Shown: in pieces, positions 8,763 through 17,409 of the stretch
Layout of the letters: the number at the start of each line of letters is the position of its first letter
Numbering within the stretch: the first letter of the stretch is position 1
DNA from: an uncultured Eggerthellaceae bacterium
GTDB lineage: Bacteria; Actinomycetota; Coriobacteriia; Coriobacteriales; Eggerthellaceae
DNA: 64,000 nucleotides
Direction of reading: 5' to 3'
Assembly: GCA_944321455.1 (NCBI GenBank)
Contig: CALULI010000002.1
Span: 186,001 to 250,000, forward strand
Made by a program: the position numbers and the translations under genes
The notes under the pieces: model-generated
What the model was told of the DNA's origin: nothing
Seen by the model: the letters and a program-made list of their open reading frames with translations, nothing else
Databases searched by the model: none

Positions 8763-9566
8763 TTAAAGATTGGTTAGAGCAGAAACCTCTTTGTCACCCA
8801 ACAGGCGAAACGATCCTTCAGTCAGATCACCCAACGCAAGCGGACCAAAACTTCTGCGATGAAGCCTCACCACAGGGTTTCCAACTGCTTCGCACATGCG
8901 CTTAACCTGACGTTTTCGCCCTTCGTGAATGGTAAGCAGAAGATGCGTTTGATGGTGCTGTTTATCACGCTTGATAAGGCGAACGTCGGCTGGCGCGGTG
9001 CGACCATCCTCAAGATCAACACCCTCGCAAAGCTTGCGCGCTGAAGTATCAGAAAGTATGCCTTTGACCCACACCTCATAGCATTTATCGACGTGATGAC
9101 GGGGGTGCAACAAGATATTGCCCAATTCGCCATCAGTGGTAAATAAGAGAAGTCCCGTCGTGTCTTGATCAAGACGCCCTACAGGAAATAATCCTGGGTA
9201 GGTATCAACAGGAACAAGATCGGCCACCGTAGGTCTGTTAAACGGATCAGACATGGTGGTGAGATACCCTGCTGGCTTGTTGAGCATGAGATAGATGTGG
9301 TCTTGTTCTAACCGAACAGGATGGTTGTCAAACATAACCACGTCATGCGCAGGATCAACCTTGGTGCCCAGTTCGGTAACCACTTCTCCATTGACGCTCA
9401 CACGCCCCTGGCAAATAAGTTCCTCGCTGGCACGACGCGATGCCACGCCCGCACGTGCAAGAAACTTCTGCAAACGCATGGTTGTGCAGTTGTCGGATTC
9501 GTTGTTGCTCAAGGTATTGTTACTCAAGGTGCTGTTGCTCAAGGTGTTGTTGTTAGGTTCGCTCAC
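8763..9566 (-). CDS. 23S rRNA pseudouridine synthase, RluB family
   Basis: A 267-residue RsuA/RluB-type pseudouridine synthase. After a low-complexity N-terminus, an S4 RNA-binding domain begins at MRLQKFLARAGVASRRASEE. The catalytic block is GRLDQDTTGLLLFTTDGEL with the conserved Asp, and GRKRQVKRMCEAVG is the C-terminal family motif. The GTG at 9564-9566 is the longest start. The first 29 residues carry an in-frame repeat of about five codons (S/N-N-T-L-S). An alternative ATG at 9477-9479 starts exactly at the S4 domain but has no ribosome site. It lies beside scpB, as in most Gram-positive bacteria. Confidence 0.93.
   Translation of the reverse strand: MSEPNNNTLSNSTLSNNTLSNNESDNCTTMRLQKFLARAGVASRRASEELICQGRVSVNGEVVTELGTKVDPAHDVVMFDNHPVRLEQDHIYLMLNKPAGYLTTMSDPFNRPTVADLVPVDTYPGLFPVGRLDQDTTGLLLFTTDGELGNILLHPRHHVDKCYEVWVKGILSDTSARKLCEGVDLEDGRTAPADVRLIKRDKQHHQTHLLLTIHEGRKRQVKRMCEAVGNPVVRLHRRSFGPLALGDLTEGSFRLLGDKEVSALTNL
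9508..9562. repeat. 15-bp in-frame tandem repeat in the rluB N-terminus
   Basis: On the plus strand the core CTCAAGGTNNTGTT recurs three times at 15-bp spacing between about 9508 and 9555. It encodes repeated Ser-Asn-(Asn/Ser)-Thr-Leu on the minus strand. The unit is a multiple of three, so copy-number change would leave the reading frame intact. Confidence 0.8.
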
Positions 9567-9568
9567 GA

Positions 9569-10411
9569 TTAGTCGTCTTCGTCGAATTCAAGTTCATCAA
9601 AGTTGATCTTATCAACCACGCCAACGCTGGAGCGCAAAGCATCATCAAGCATTGCTTGCATCTGTTGCTGTAAGGCTGAAGGGGTTGCTTCGCCTGCGCC
9701 TGCTGCAATGCCTGTACCTACTGCTGCTGCACCTGCCGCAATACTTACGCCCACGGCAGCGCTCGACCCCGCCCTTGCGCCTGCATCTGCTGGCGAAAGA
9801 CTTGTCTCAAGAGCAAATTCACTTTCGATATCACGTGGCGCAAGAGGACTTAAGCGCTCAGCAATAAGAGCGCGCGTTTCTTCGTCTGGTGCAAATGATT
9901 CCAAATCAGGAAGATCGGCCACCGATCGCAAACCAAACTTTTCCAAGAATGTTCGCGTTGTGGCATAGAGAACAGGATTTCCTGGCACATCGGCCGTCCC
10001 TGCTTCGCGCAGCAAGCCCTTTTCCACCAATGAATTTACCGAACTGTCAGAGCTCACTCCGCGAACAGCCGAAATTCCCTGACGGGTAATAGGCTGGCAA
10101 TAGGCCACAATAGCAAGCGTTTCCAAGGCCGCCTGAGAAAGCTTGCGGGTATCCCACGACAAAACGTATTCTTCGATCAGTTCATGATACTGAGGATGCG
10201 TTGCTAAGCGCCATCCACCAGCAACCTCTTGCAGCTGAATCCCGCGGTTCTGAGCACGATACTGTTCGCGCAGATCATCAAGCGCTTCTTCTACCTGAGC
10301 AGGATCAACCTGCAACATATCAGCAAACGTTAACACCGTTACTGGCTCATCAGTAACAAAGAGCATAGCCTCCAACGCTCCTGGCAGCTGTTCGCGTGTG
10401 AAACCTTCCAC
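9569..10411 (-). CDS. scpB: Segregation and condensation protein B
   Basis: A 280-residue protein with two winged-helix domains at residues 1-185 (LPGALEAMLFVTDEPVT; KLSQAALETLAIVAYCQPITR; VLYATTRTFLEKFGLRSVADLPD). It bridges ScpA and SMC in the condensin complex. The C-terminal 90 residues are an Ala/Gly-rich low-complexity tail (ADAGARAGSSAAVGVSIAAG) with an acidic end. Such a tail is absent from shorter orthologues of about 190 residues, so the protein is extended. The start is GTG 10409-10411 with a good GGGAGG ribosome site. It sits 9 nt after scpA. Confidence 0.95.
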   Translation of the reverse strand: MEGFTREQLPGALEAMLFVTDEPVTVLTFADMLQVDPAQVEEALDDLREQYRAQNRGIQLQEVAGGWRLATHPQYHELIEEYVLSWDTRKLSQAALETLAIVAYCQPITRQGISAVRGVSSDSSVNSLVEKGLLREAGTADVPGNPVLYATTRTFLEKFGLRSVADLPDLESFAPDEETRALIAERLSPLAPRDIESEFALETSLSPADAGARAGSSAAVGVSIAAGAAAVGTGIAAGAGEATPSALQQQMQAMLDDALRSSVGVVDKINFDELEFDEDD

Positions 10412-10420
10412 GTATCCTCC

Positions 10421-11215
10421 CTAGTCCTGATGCGTAACAGAATCAAATACTTCGTCTTTAAGAACCAACGGTTCGCTCTCTTCGATGTACGAAATTGCAA
10501 TATCACCAAACAGTTCATCTTGGCTTAAGCGAACCATTGAGCGCTTGAACAGCTCAAGCAACGCCAAGAAGGTCACGACCACCACATGGGGATCGGTTTC
10601 ATTATCAACAAAATCAGAAAATCTCATGCGCTTGTTCTTTTGCACCTGGTTATAGATTGTTTCCACCTGCGTCTCCACAGGAATAACACGCCGTGCAATG
10701 TGCTCTGACTCAAGCAAGAAAACATCCTTGCGCGCAAAGCAGCGCGCACAACGACGTCCTAAGTCATCTAAGCTGACACCTTCCAAGTAGTCTGGCATCA
10801 AGTTTAAGAATTGTGCGTCAGGACCGAACGGACGTGTGTGGCTTCGCCCTTGCGCTTCAAAACGGGATTGCAGCGAGCGGGCAGCATTTTTGTACGTCTT
10901 GTATTCAATAAGGTGAGCAATAAGCTGTTCACGCAGTTCGTTTGGTTCAAGGTCTTCGAATTCTGGCTGTTCTGCCTGATCATCGTCTCGCGGCAACAAA
11001 CTAGCTGCTTTAAGCTCCAGAAGCGTCGAAGCAACCAACAAAAAGTCACTAGCCACATCCAAATCAAGCGATTGCATGCGCGCTACTTCGGCCAAATACT
11101 GGTCGGTAATTTCAGCAAGCGAAATAGAACCAATATCAACCTTTTGCTTGCTTACCAAATACAGCAAAAGATCAAACGGACCTTCAAAACTTTCTATGCG
11201 TACACGATATGACAA
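10421..11215 (-). CDS. scpA: Segregation and condensation protein A (kleisin)
   Basis: A 264-residue kleisin of the SMC-ScpAB complex that organises and segregates the chromosome. The N-terminal SMC-binding region YRVRIESFEGPFDLLLYLVSK is diagnostic, followed by DIGSISLAEITDQYL and an acidic linker. The C-terminal winged helix includes VVVTFLALLELFKRSMVRLS. The start is TTG at 11213-11215, supported by GAAAGGA 8 nt upstream and by the conserved N-terminus. Neighbour scpB follows directly. Confidence 0.95.
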   Translation of the reverse strand: MSYRVRIESFEGPFDLLLYLVSKQKVDIGSISLAEITDQYLAEVARMQSLDLDVASDFLLVASTLLELKAASLLPRDDDQAEQPEFEDLEPNELREQLIAHLIEYKTYKNAARSLQSRFEAQGRSHTRPFGPDAQFLNLMPDYLEGVSLDDLGRRCARCFARKDVFLLESEHIARRVIPVETQVETIYNQVQKNKRMRFSDFVDNETDPHVVVVTFLALLELFKRSMVRLSQDELFGDIAISYIEESEPLVLKDEVFDSVTHQD

Positions 11216-11253
11216 ATATCGTTCCTTTCAGTTATTCGTCAAAGCCCTTCAAT

Positions 11254-11928
11254 CTAAAGGCCCATCAAAAGCGTTGCTAGATTACCTGCTGTCACCTGGA
11301 GATATATACCAATGATATCGATATGGAGTACATACGGCACCAAGAACAGGACTACCAAAAATATGGGGAGCGCATAGCGCTGAATCTGATAATACTTCGG
11401 AAGATACTTGCGTGGCAAAATGAGCGCAAAAATAGACGAACCATCCAGCGGCGGTATTGGTAGCAAGTTGAAGAACATCAGATACAGGTTGGTTGTAATA
11501 AGTAGCGGCAAATACAGGGCGTAGATTATCAAGGCGAAATCTATTCCCGAGGGCGTGTAAAACAGACCCATCACCGCATAGATAATGGCTGCTATTGCCG
11601 CTAAGAGGAAATTGCCCATCGGACCTGCAAGACCAACAATCAAATCCCCCTTGCGCGGGTCTTTAAAATTGCGCGGGTTATACGGCACCGGTTTGGCATA
11701 ACCAAAAATGGGTCCACCCATCAAAATCAGAAGTCCTGGCAGAATTACCGTTCCGAATGGATCAAGATGCTTAAGCGGGTTCAAGCTAAGGCGCCCCTGC
11801 GATGCCGCCGTTTTGTCCCCCAGAAGATACGCAGCAAACCCGTGCATAAATTCATGAAAGACCAGCGCAGGCACAAACGCTAAAATGCTGCAAACAATAA
11901 TGACTATGTGATACGTTTCGTAGGTCAT
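11254..11928 (-). CDS. Site-2 protease family (M50) membrane metallopeptidase
   Basis: A 224-residue multi-pass membrane protein with the zinc motif HEFMH (ALVFHEFMHGFAAYLLGD, near residue 24) and a second conserved block with LPIPPLDGS near residue 157, giving the third zinc ligand Asp. This layout is the short rhomboid-length M50B family found next to scpA in many Gram-positive bacteria. It probably cleaves within membranes, but the substrate cannot be read from sequence. It follows trmL by 9 nt and precedes scpA by 38 nt. Confidence 0.9.
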   Translation of the reverse strand: MTYETYHIVIIVCSILAFVPALVFHEFMHGFAAYLLGDKTAASQGRLSLNPLKHLDPFGTVILPGLLILMGGPIFGYAKPVPYNPRNFKDPRKGDLIVGLAGPMGNFLLAAIAAIIYAVMGLFYTPSGIDFALIIYALYLPLLITTNLYLMFFNLLPIPPLDGSSIFALILPRKYLPKYYQIQRYALPIFLVVLFLVPYVLHIDIIGIYLQVTAGNLATLLMGL

Positions 11929-11937
11929 AGAGCAAGT

Positions 11938-12429
11938 TTAGCGTAATCCTTCAAAGCCATTTTGACGAAGCGCCTCATAGACCCCAATGGCAACCGAATT
12001 TGCCAAATTGAGCGAACGAAGCGATTCGCGCATAGGAATACGCACGCATGATGATTCGTAGCGCTTCAAAATATCGTGATCTATGCCGCGGCTTTCGCGC
12101 CCGAAGATCAGGTAGACCTCACCTTCGTAGGTGCAATCAGCAAACGAATGCTCTGCCCAGCCAGTAAAGAAAAAGAGCTGCTTGTTGGCATGATCAGCTA
12201 AGAACTGCTCCGTGCAGGAATGGCGAACAATCTCTACCTTATCCCAGTAATCAAGCCCTGCACGGGTAAGGTTTTTCTGCGTCAAGCGAAAGCCCATGGG
12301 CTCCACCAGGTGCAACGTGGCACCCGTACATGCACAGGTACGCGCAATGTTGCCCGTATTTTGCGGAATCTCAGGCTCAAACAAAACCACATGTAAATCA
12401 AGATTGTTGTTCTGTGATACTGTTTCCAC
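11938..12429 (-). CDS. trmL: tRNA (cytidine(34)-2'-O)-methyltransferase, SPOUT family
   Basis: A 163-residue SPOUT methyltransferase that 2'-O-methylates the wobble base of tRNA-Leu isoacceptors. Signature blocks are LFEPEIPQNTGNIARTCA, LIFGRESRGID and RIPMRESLRSLNLANSVAI, which together form the trefoil-knot SAM site. The start is GTG at 12427-12429, abutting the stop of the ABC-F gene with no gap. AGGAG 9 nt upstream lies inside that gene. Confidence 0.93.
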   Translation of the reverse strand: METVSQNNNLDLHVVLFEPEIPQNTGNIARTCACTGATLHLVEPMGFRLTQKNLTRAGLDYWDKVEIVRHSCTEQFLADHANKQLFFFTGWAEHSFADCTYEGEVYLIFGRESRGIDHDILKRYESSCVRIPMRESLRSLNLANSVAIGVYEALRQNGFEGLR

Positions 12430-14517
12430 CTAGGCCATCTCCTGCTGTCGCTTGATTTCTTCCTCTACTTCTTCGGAAAGCAAAATCCATTCCTCTTCAT
12501 GTTCTTCAAGTTTCTTTTTTAGCTGTGCATGCTCAGCAATAATATCGCTTGACGAATCCTCTTTGGTGTAAAACTCTGGGTCAGCCAGAAGAGCCAGCAC
12601 CTCTTTCATGCGCGCCGACTCTTTTTCAATGAGGATGTCTAATTCCTTGAGGCGCTGACGCTGCTTTTTGAGCGCTGTATACGCGCGGTTGCGCGCTTGA
12701 GCCTCAAGGCGCTTTTGCTCCTTGGTCTTTGGTGCAGATCCTCGAGGCGCCGTAAGCGATTCGCTTCCCGCTTTGCGCGGCGCAGCTTCTGGCTTTTCAG
12801 CATGAGAAGAACGGCGAATATGATTAACGTTTACCTTGGTTGGCTGGTTTTTGGCAGGCTTTGCTGCTGTGGTTTGCTCAAACATATCATCAACCAACGA
12901 TTCGCCCGTTTCAGGGTCCTTATCAAGCTGACCGCTCTTGAAAAGGTAGTAGTCGTAGTCGCCATCATAGGACGTAACGGACCCAGGCTTAATTTCGATA
13001 ATGCGATTAGCTATCGCACGAATCAGGTGGCGGTCATGCGTAATTAGCACAATGGTGCCTTCGAACTGCGATAGCGCCTGTTCCAAAATGTCAGCACTCG
13101 CAATATCAAGGTGGTTAGTTGGTTCATCTAGGCAGAGAAGCGGGCGTGGCGCAACAAGCATTTTCGCCAGCGCCAGACGGCACTTTTCCCCACCAGAGAG
13201 AACCGACACCTTCTTATCAACATCATCATTAGAGAACAAAAAGGACCCCAGCAGCGTGCGAACCTGCGAAATGCTCCAACCAGGAGCCGCATGGTCAAGT
13301 TCCTCAAACACCGTGTTTCCTGGATGCAATTCCTCAAGCTGATGCTGAGCAAAATAGGTTTTTGTTACGTTGGTGCCATAGGTAATACTGCCTGAATCGG
13401 GTTGTAAAACGCCTGCCACCATCTTGAGCAATGTTGACTTGCCAGCACCGTTTGGTCCCACGAGCGCAATTTTTTCACCACGATAAAACTTGAGGTCGCA
13501 TCCATCATAGATAACCTTGTCATCAAATGACTTGTGGATGTCGTTGATAGAAACTACCAAGTCCCCCGTACGTGGCGGTTGCTGAAAGTTGAAATGCACC
13601 TTCTTGCGCTCAGGAGGAATTTCAATGCGCTCCATCTTTTCAAGCTTACGCACGCGGTCCTGAACCTGCTTTGCCTTAGTAGCCTTATAGCGAAAACGCT
13701 CAATGAAGGCTTCCATGTGGGCAATTTCTTCAGCCTGTTTGGCTGCTTGCTCACGCAACAATTCCAGACGCTCTTCACGCTGTTTGAGGTAGGCAGAATA
13801 GTTTCCCTTGTACAGGCGAACATGTCCGCCATCAATTTCGGCAACGCGATCAACCATGTTGTCCAAGAATTCGCGGTCATGCGAAACCACAATAACCGTG
13901 CCTGAATAGCTGCGCAAAAACCCTTCAAGCCAGGTAACACTTTCAAGATCAAGATGGTTGGTTGGTTCGTCAAGGAGAAGAACTTCGGGATTGCGGGTGA
14001 GCAGCTTAGCAAGCGCAATACGCATCTGCCAGCCACCTGAAAATTCAGTGGTCAAGCGCTTCATGTCTTCTTCTTTAAAACCAAGGCCAAACAGCACCGA
14101 GCGAACGCGTGCCTCAAGCGAATAACCACCCATTGATTCGTACATATCACGCGCGCGACCGTAAGCATCAAGCTGTGCCTGCGTGGGGTTATCCCCTAGA
14201 TCAGCTTCAAGTGTTTTCATGCGTTCTTCTTGGGCAAGAATTTCATGCTGGGCAGACAGAACCTCTTCGAAAATGGGATTCTCCCCCATTTCAATAGCTT
14301 CCTGTTCCAGGTAGCCAACACGTACCCCTTTTGCAAAGACCACCTTACCTGAATCTGCATCCTCAACACCAGAGATAATGTTGAGCAAGGTTGTTTTGCC
14401 TGCACCATTAGGCCCAACAAGCGCTAGACGGTCGTGCTCTTCCAGACGCAACGAAACGTCGGAGAAAAGCACCCGCGCACCAAAGGATTTTGAGATATGT
14501 TCAAGTTGCATAATCAT
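12430..14517 (-). CDS. ABC-F family ATP-binding protein
   Basis: A 695-residue soluble protein with two ABC domains and no membrane segment. First domain: [16 protein letters not shown], signature [30 protein letters not shown]. Second: [45 protein letters not shown]. Between them is the charged linker of ABC-F proteins (near residues 240-310). A lysine/glutamate-rich coiled coil fills the last 100 residues, as in the Uup/YheS group. ABC-F proteins act on the ribosome, as translation factors or antibiotic protection; which applies here cannot be told. A TACAAT box 8 nt before the ATG and no ribosome site suggest a leaderless mRNA. It is the first gene of the minus-strand block. Confidence 0.9.
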   Translation of the reverse strand: MIMQLEHISKSFGARVLFSDVSLRLEEHDRLALVGPNGAGKTTLLNIISGVEDADSGKVVFAKGVRVGYLEQEAIEMGENPIFEEVLSAQHEILAQEERMKTLEADLGDNPTQAQLDAYGRARDMYESMGGYSLEARVRSVLFGLGFKEEDMKRLTTEFSGGWQMRIALAKLLTRNPEVLLLDEPTNHLDLESVTWLEGFLRSYSGTVIVVSHDREFLDNMVDRVAEIDGGHVRLYKGNYSAYLKQREERLELLREQAAKQAEEIAHMEAFIERFRYKATKAKQVQDRVRKLEKMERIEIPPERKKVHFNFQQPPRTGDLVVSINDIHKSFDDKVIYDGCDLKFYRGEKIALVGPNGAGKSTLLKMVAGVLQPDSGSITYGTNVTKTYFAQHQLEELHPGNTVFEELDHAAPGWSISQVRTLLGSFLFSNDDVDKKVSVLSGGEKCRLALAKMLVAPRPLLCLDEPTNHLDIASADILEQALSQFEGTIVLITHDRHLIRAIANRIIEIKPGSVTSYDGDYDYYLFKSGQLDKDPETGESLVDDMFEQTTAAKPAKNQPTKVNVNHIRRSSHAEKPEAAPRKAGSESLTAPRGSAPKTKEQKRLEAQARNRAYTALKKQRQRLKELDILIEKESARMKEVLALLADPEFYTKEDSSSDIIAEHAQLKKKLEEHEEEWILLSEEVEEEIKRQQEMA

Positions 14518-14525
14518 GACGATTT

Positions 14526-14531
14526 ATTGTA
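14526..14531 (-). promoter_or_regulatory. -10 box of a probably leaderless promoter before the ABC-F gene
   Basis: On the minus strand TACAAT lies 8 nt before the ATG at 14517, so transcription should start at or within 1-2 nt of the start codon. The -35 region (TCATTG at 17-nt spacing) is weak. No Shine-Dalgarno sequence is present. Confidence 0.5.
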
Positions 14532-14566
14532 GCGCAACCGTCGATGATCAATGAGATATGCACAAT

Positions 14567-15496
14567 CTAGTCAAAGAAAATATAGTGCGGATCGCTGGTG
14601 TCAAGCTGATTTTCTTTTACGTAGTCAATGAAATTATCAACGCAATACGGGTGATAGTTCTTTTCGCTATAGACCAGATAAATCACGTGACAAAATTCGC
14701 GCTTTTCCTTTTCGTTGTTGTAGAAAGGCCGCACAACAACCCCATTAACATTGCGCAAGAAGAAGGTGTCAAGCATCAACGCAACCGAAGGACCATTTGC
14801 TGCAAATCCCGCCAAGATAGATTCGTCTTCATACGAATACTTCACGTTATCAATGTCGCATTTACTCAAGAAACGCTTAACTGATGAACCAAGCGGAATG
14901 TCATCGCGATACGAAATAAGCTCATGTCCTTTTAGATCATCAGGCACAAGATAGTCCTTTTCAGCAAGAGGCGAATCGCTGCTCATGGCAACCACAAACT
15001 TCTGTGCCACAACAGGAAGGGACACCATGTGGTCCATCTTGTCATTACAAGCACAGAACACCACGTCATAGACGCCTTTATTAAGGCTATCAAGCAACAG
15101 CTGAGAAGGCTTCTGGCTGATATTAAATTCGTATTGATGATCAGAAAAAGCACGATAGCCATTAAGCAAACAAGGAATATAGTCTGTCTGCAGCGTGATA
15201 ACGCACCCAAGGTCAATGGTGCCTCCGTCGCTTTCACCCGAATAGCTTTTCATGATGGCAACACCTTTATCAAGCTGTTCAAGGGCAGCGTTAACGTAGA
15301 TCAAAAATTCAGCGCCGTATTTTGTCAGCTCAACATTGCGGCCTGCCTTTTGAAAAAGGGAAATCCCCAGTTCCTGCTCCAATGACGAAATAGAGCCTGA
15401 AAGCGTAGGCTGCGTAATAAATAGCTCCTTCGCGGCACGGGTATAGTGCTGAAGTTCTGCTAATTTGCGGAAATAATAGAGCTGAGACAAGTTCAT
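14567..15496 (-). CDS. LysR-family transcriptional regulator
   Basis: A 309-residue regulator. The N-terminal winged helix is typical: YYFRKLAELQHYTRAAKEL then TQPTLSGSISSLEQELG, with the rest forming a periplasmic-binding-like effector domain. The effector is unknown. It lies 254 nt downstream of fixX in the same direction but has its own promoter (TGCTATAAT) and two inverted repeats in front of it, which suggests autoregulation. Whether it controls the fix genes is open; LysR genes usually control divergent neighbours, and this one is co-directional. A clear fix terminator separates them. Confidence 0.93.
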   Translation of the reverse strand: MNLSQLYYFRKLAELQHYTRAAKELFITQPTLSGSISSLEQELGISLFQKAGRNVELTKYGAEFLIYVNAALEQLDKGVAIMKSYSGESDGGTIDLGCVITLQTDYIPCLLNGYRAFSDHQYEFNISQKPSQLLLDSLNKGVYDVVFCACNDKMDHMVSLPVVAQKFVVAMSSDSPLAEKDYLVPDDLKGHELISYRDDIPLGSSVKRFLSKCDIDNVKYSYEDESILAGFAANGPSVALMLDTFFLRNVNGVVVRPFYNNEKEKREFCHVIYLVYSEKNYHPYCVDNFIDYVKENQLDTSDPHYIFFD

Positions 15497-15521
15497 AGCA
15501 ATAGCGCCTTCTACCGATTGA

Positions 15522-15569
15522 CTATAATCTTTAATTATAGCAGAAACCGATAGATATTAGACTATCTAT
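15522..15569 (-). promoter_or_regulatory. Promoter and two LysR-type dyads upstream of the lysR gene
   Basis: On the minus strand an extended -10 TGCTATAAT (15534-15542) lies about 37 nt before the ATG. It is embedded in the perfect inverted repeat CTATAAT-N5-ATTATAG (15522-15540). A second inverted repeat, ATAGATA-N6-TATCTAT (15550-15569), lies just upstream and fits the T-N11-A form of LysR sites. This is the layout expected for autorepression or activation by the LysR protein. Confidence 0.6.
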
Positions 15570-15687
15570 AGTAAAAACTAGGATTGCAGGAATCTATAAG
15601 GAAGCCCTTTCCCCACAACGCATGTTCCTAGGGCTCATGTTTTGATAGCTCAAGCCATAAAGCGATTGCGAATCTATGAGCTGACTA

Positions 15688-15719
15688 CAAAAGAAGGACC
15701 TGCACAAAGCAGGTCCTTC
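15688..15719 (-). terminator. Rho-independent terminator after fixX
   Basis: An 11-bp perfect stem (15693-15703 with 15709-15719) with a 5-nt loop is followed on the minus strand by CTTTTGT. It lies 32 nt after the fixX stop and closes the fix operon. Confidence 0.85.
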
Positions 15720-15750
15720 GCGTGATTAGCGTATCTAATCGGGCTAAATC

Positions 15751-16050
15751 CTAGCCAAAACGATATTCGATACCCATGGTAGGCTGTGGATACTCCCACT
15801 TTTCAAGAATGGTTTCACCGCAGATCATACGGCAGGTGCCGCATTCAAGACAACCAGCGTAGTCAAAGATTGGCTCGTCGCCTTCTTCTGGGACCTTGTA
15901 GAGTGCAGCTGGGCAGCACTTAACCAGTTTCAAGAACTCAGGATCGGAAGCCTTAACGCCTTCCTTCAACTTGATGTGAGCATTTTCCTCGTCAACATTG
16001 AACTTGTTGAGGGAAAGCTTCTCATCAACATTAACCGTAATTTCGATCAT
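15751..16050 (-). CDS. fixX: FixX ferredoxin-like protein
   Basis: A 99-residue ferredoxin-like partner of FixC. Cysteines occur as C..C near residues 44-45 (LVKCCPAALYK) and in the block DYAGCLECGTCRMICGE, enough for one [4Fe-4S] cluster as in other FixX proteins. It probably passes electrons from FixC to an acceptor. The ATG overlaps the fixC stop by 4 nt, so the two are co-translated, which fits a 1:1 complex. Confidence 0.94.
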   Translation of the reverse strand: MIEITVNVDEKLSLNKFNVDEENAHIKLKEGVKASDPEFLKLVKCCPAALYKVPEEGDEPIFDYAGCLECGTCRMICGETILEKWEYPQPTMGIEYRFG

Positions 16051-17333
16051 AGAGACTTCACCGCCTTCATAGCAAACTTAGCAAGCTTGAAGAGACCCAT
16101 CTTCTTTACAACAGGCATTGCGATCTGCATTACGTGCTGACGAGGCTCACCGTTGTTCTTGAAGAGCGGAGTCATGATGTCACGAAGCATCTCAGGAACA
16201 CCGCGGAACATCATAGGAGAAGTTTCGAGGAATTCTGGTGCGCTTTCGTAGAGTTTCATATCGCGCATAACGAACGAATTGTCCAGCATGGTCTTGTACT
16301 GAGCCAAACCAGCCTTAGAAGTGTCGCCTGCATCGAGAGCCTTGATAGCAGCTTCGCCAGCAATCTGGCCAGAAGCAACTGCCAAGTCCATGCCGCGAAC
16401 CGTGTAACCAAGGTTCATGCAGAGCATTGCTGCATCGCCAGCAACCAAAACGCCGTCGCCAACGATTTCTGGCATCATGTGGAGGCCACCTTCAGGTACA
16501 ACGTGACCAGAGTATTCAACCGTCTTACCATCGCGGATAAGTGGAGCAATTTCTGGGCGCTGCTTGAAGTTTTCAAGCATCTGATATACCGGGATGTCCT
16601 GCTTGAGTACTTCGCTCATCGTTGCAACAATACCAACCGAAACGCTGTCCTGGTTAGCATAGATGAAAGCACCACCAACGATACCGTTGGAGCAGTCACC
16701 AGCGAAGAGCCAAGAAGAACCTTCGCCTGGGTTGCAGAGGAAACGGCTTTCGATAACTTCAGCAGGAAGTTCGATGGTTTCCTTAGCACCAACAGCGACC
16801 TGGTTGATTGCAGGAGCCTTCTTGGAAAGACCTGCCTTAGAGGTGAGAAGAGAGTTAACACCGTCAGCAAGAATAACGACGTCAGCGGTAATTTCATCGC
16901 CAAAAGCAATAATGCCGCTGACCTTGCCATTCTCAATGATCAGGTCTTCTACAGCGATGCCGTAAATGTATTCAGCACCTGCATTTTCAGCCTTTTCAGC
17001 AAGCCACTGGTCGAATGGACCACGGAGTACTGAATAGGATTCGTTTCCTGCTTCTTCCAATTCACGAGCAGAGTAATCAACCGTGAAGTTGGAATCAGGA
17101 GACATAAGAGAAATACGCTCATGAGTGATCTTACGCTGCAAAGGAGCATCCTGATAATCAGGGAATACCTTAGCGAGCGAATGCGTATAAATACGACCAC
17201 CGGTCATGTTCTTTGCACCAGCGTAGTTACCACGCTCAACAACAAGAACAGCCTTGCCGGCAGACGCTAGGGTGTAGGCAGCTACGTTACCTGCGCAACC
17301 TGCACCGATGACAATCGCATCAAAGTCGGCCAT
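16047..17333 (-). CDS. fixC: FixC flavoprotein (ETF:quinone-oxidoreductase-like)
   Basis: A 428-residue FAD protein that takes electrons from the ETF (FixAB) and delivers them, with FixX, to quinone or another acceptor. The FAD-binding motif DAIVIGAGCAGNVAAYTLA is at residues 4-22. GDGVLVAGDAAMLCMNLGYT near residue 295 is the second FAD block. The open frame extends 30 codons upstream, but MADFDAIVIGAG at ATG 17331-17333 has a proper AAAGGA and matches the family; the extension runs through the terminator hairpin. Unusually, a strong hairpin with a T-run separates it from fixB. Confidence 0.95.
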   Translation of the reverse strand: MADFDAIVIGAGCAGNVAAYTLASAGKAVLVVERGNYAGAKNMTGGRIYTHSLAKVFPDYQDAPLQRKITHERISLMSPDSNFTVDYSARELEEAGNESYSVLRGPFDQWLAEKAENAGAEYIYGIAVEDLIIENGKVSGIIAFGDEITADVVILADGVNSLLTSKAGLSKKAPAINQVAVGAKETIELPAEVIESRFLCNPGEGSSWLFAGDCSNGIVGGAFIYANQDSVSVGIVATMSEVLKQDIPVYQMLENFKQRPEIAPLIRDGKTVEYSGHVVPEGGLHMMPEIVGDGVLVAGDAAMLCMNLGYTVRGMDLAVASGQIAGEAAIKALDAGDTSKAGLAQYKTMLDNSFVMRDMKLYESAPEFLETSPMMFRGVPEMLRDIMTPLFKNNGEPRQHVMQIAMPVVKKMGLFKLAKFAMKAVKSL

Positions 17334-17354
17334 ACGATTCCTTTCAAAATGTGA

Positions 17355-17391
17355 ACACAAAAAAGCAGAGCACAGTGGTTCTGTGCTCTGC
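17355..17391 (-). terminator. Intra-operon terminator/attenuator between fixB and fixC
   Basis: GCAGAGCACAG (17365-17375) and CTGTGCTCTGC (17381-17391) form a perfect 11-bp stem with a 5-nt loop, followed on the minus strand by TTTTTTGTG. It lies 18 nt after the fixB stop and about 22 nt before the fixC ribosome site. This is a full intrinsic terminator inside a four-gene cluster, so fixCX are probably transcribed less than fixAB unless there is read-through control. Confidence 0.85.
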
Positions 17392-17409
17392 AAATAATAC
17401 CCTAAAACC

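Noticed and set aside
16134-17033. Plus-strand frames antisense to fixC (299 codons) and fixB (244 codons)
   Set aside because: They mirror strongly biased genes on the other strand, lack ribosome sites and resemble no family.
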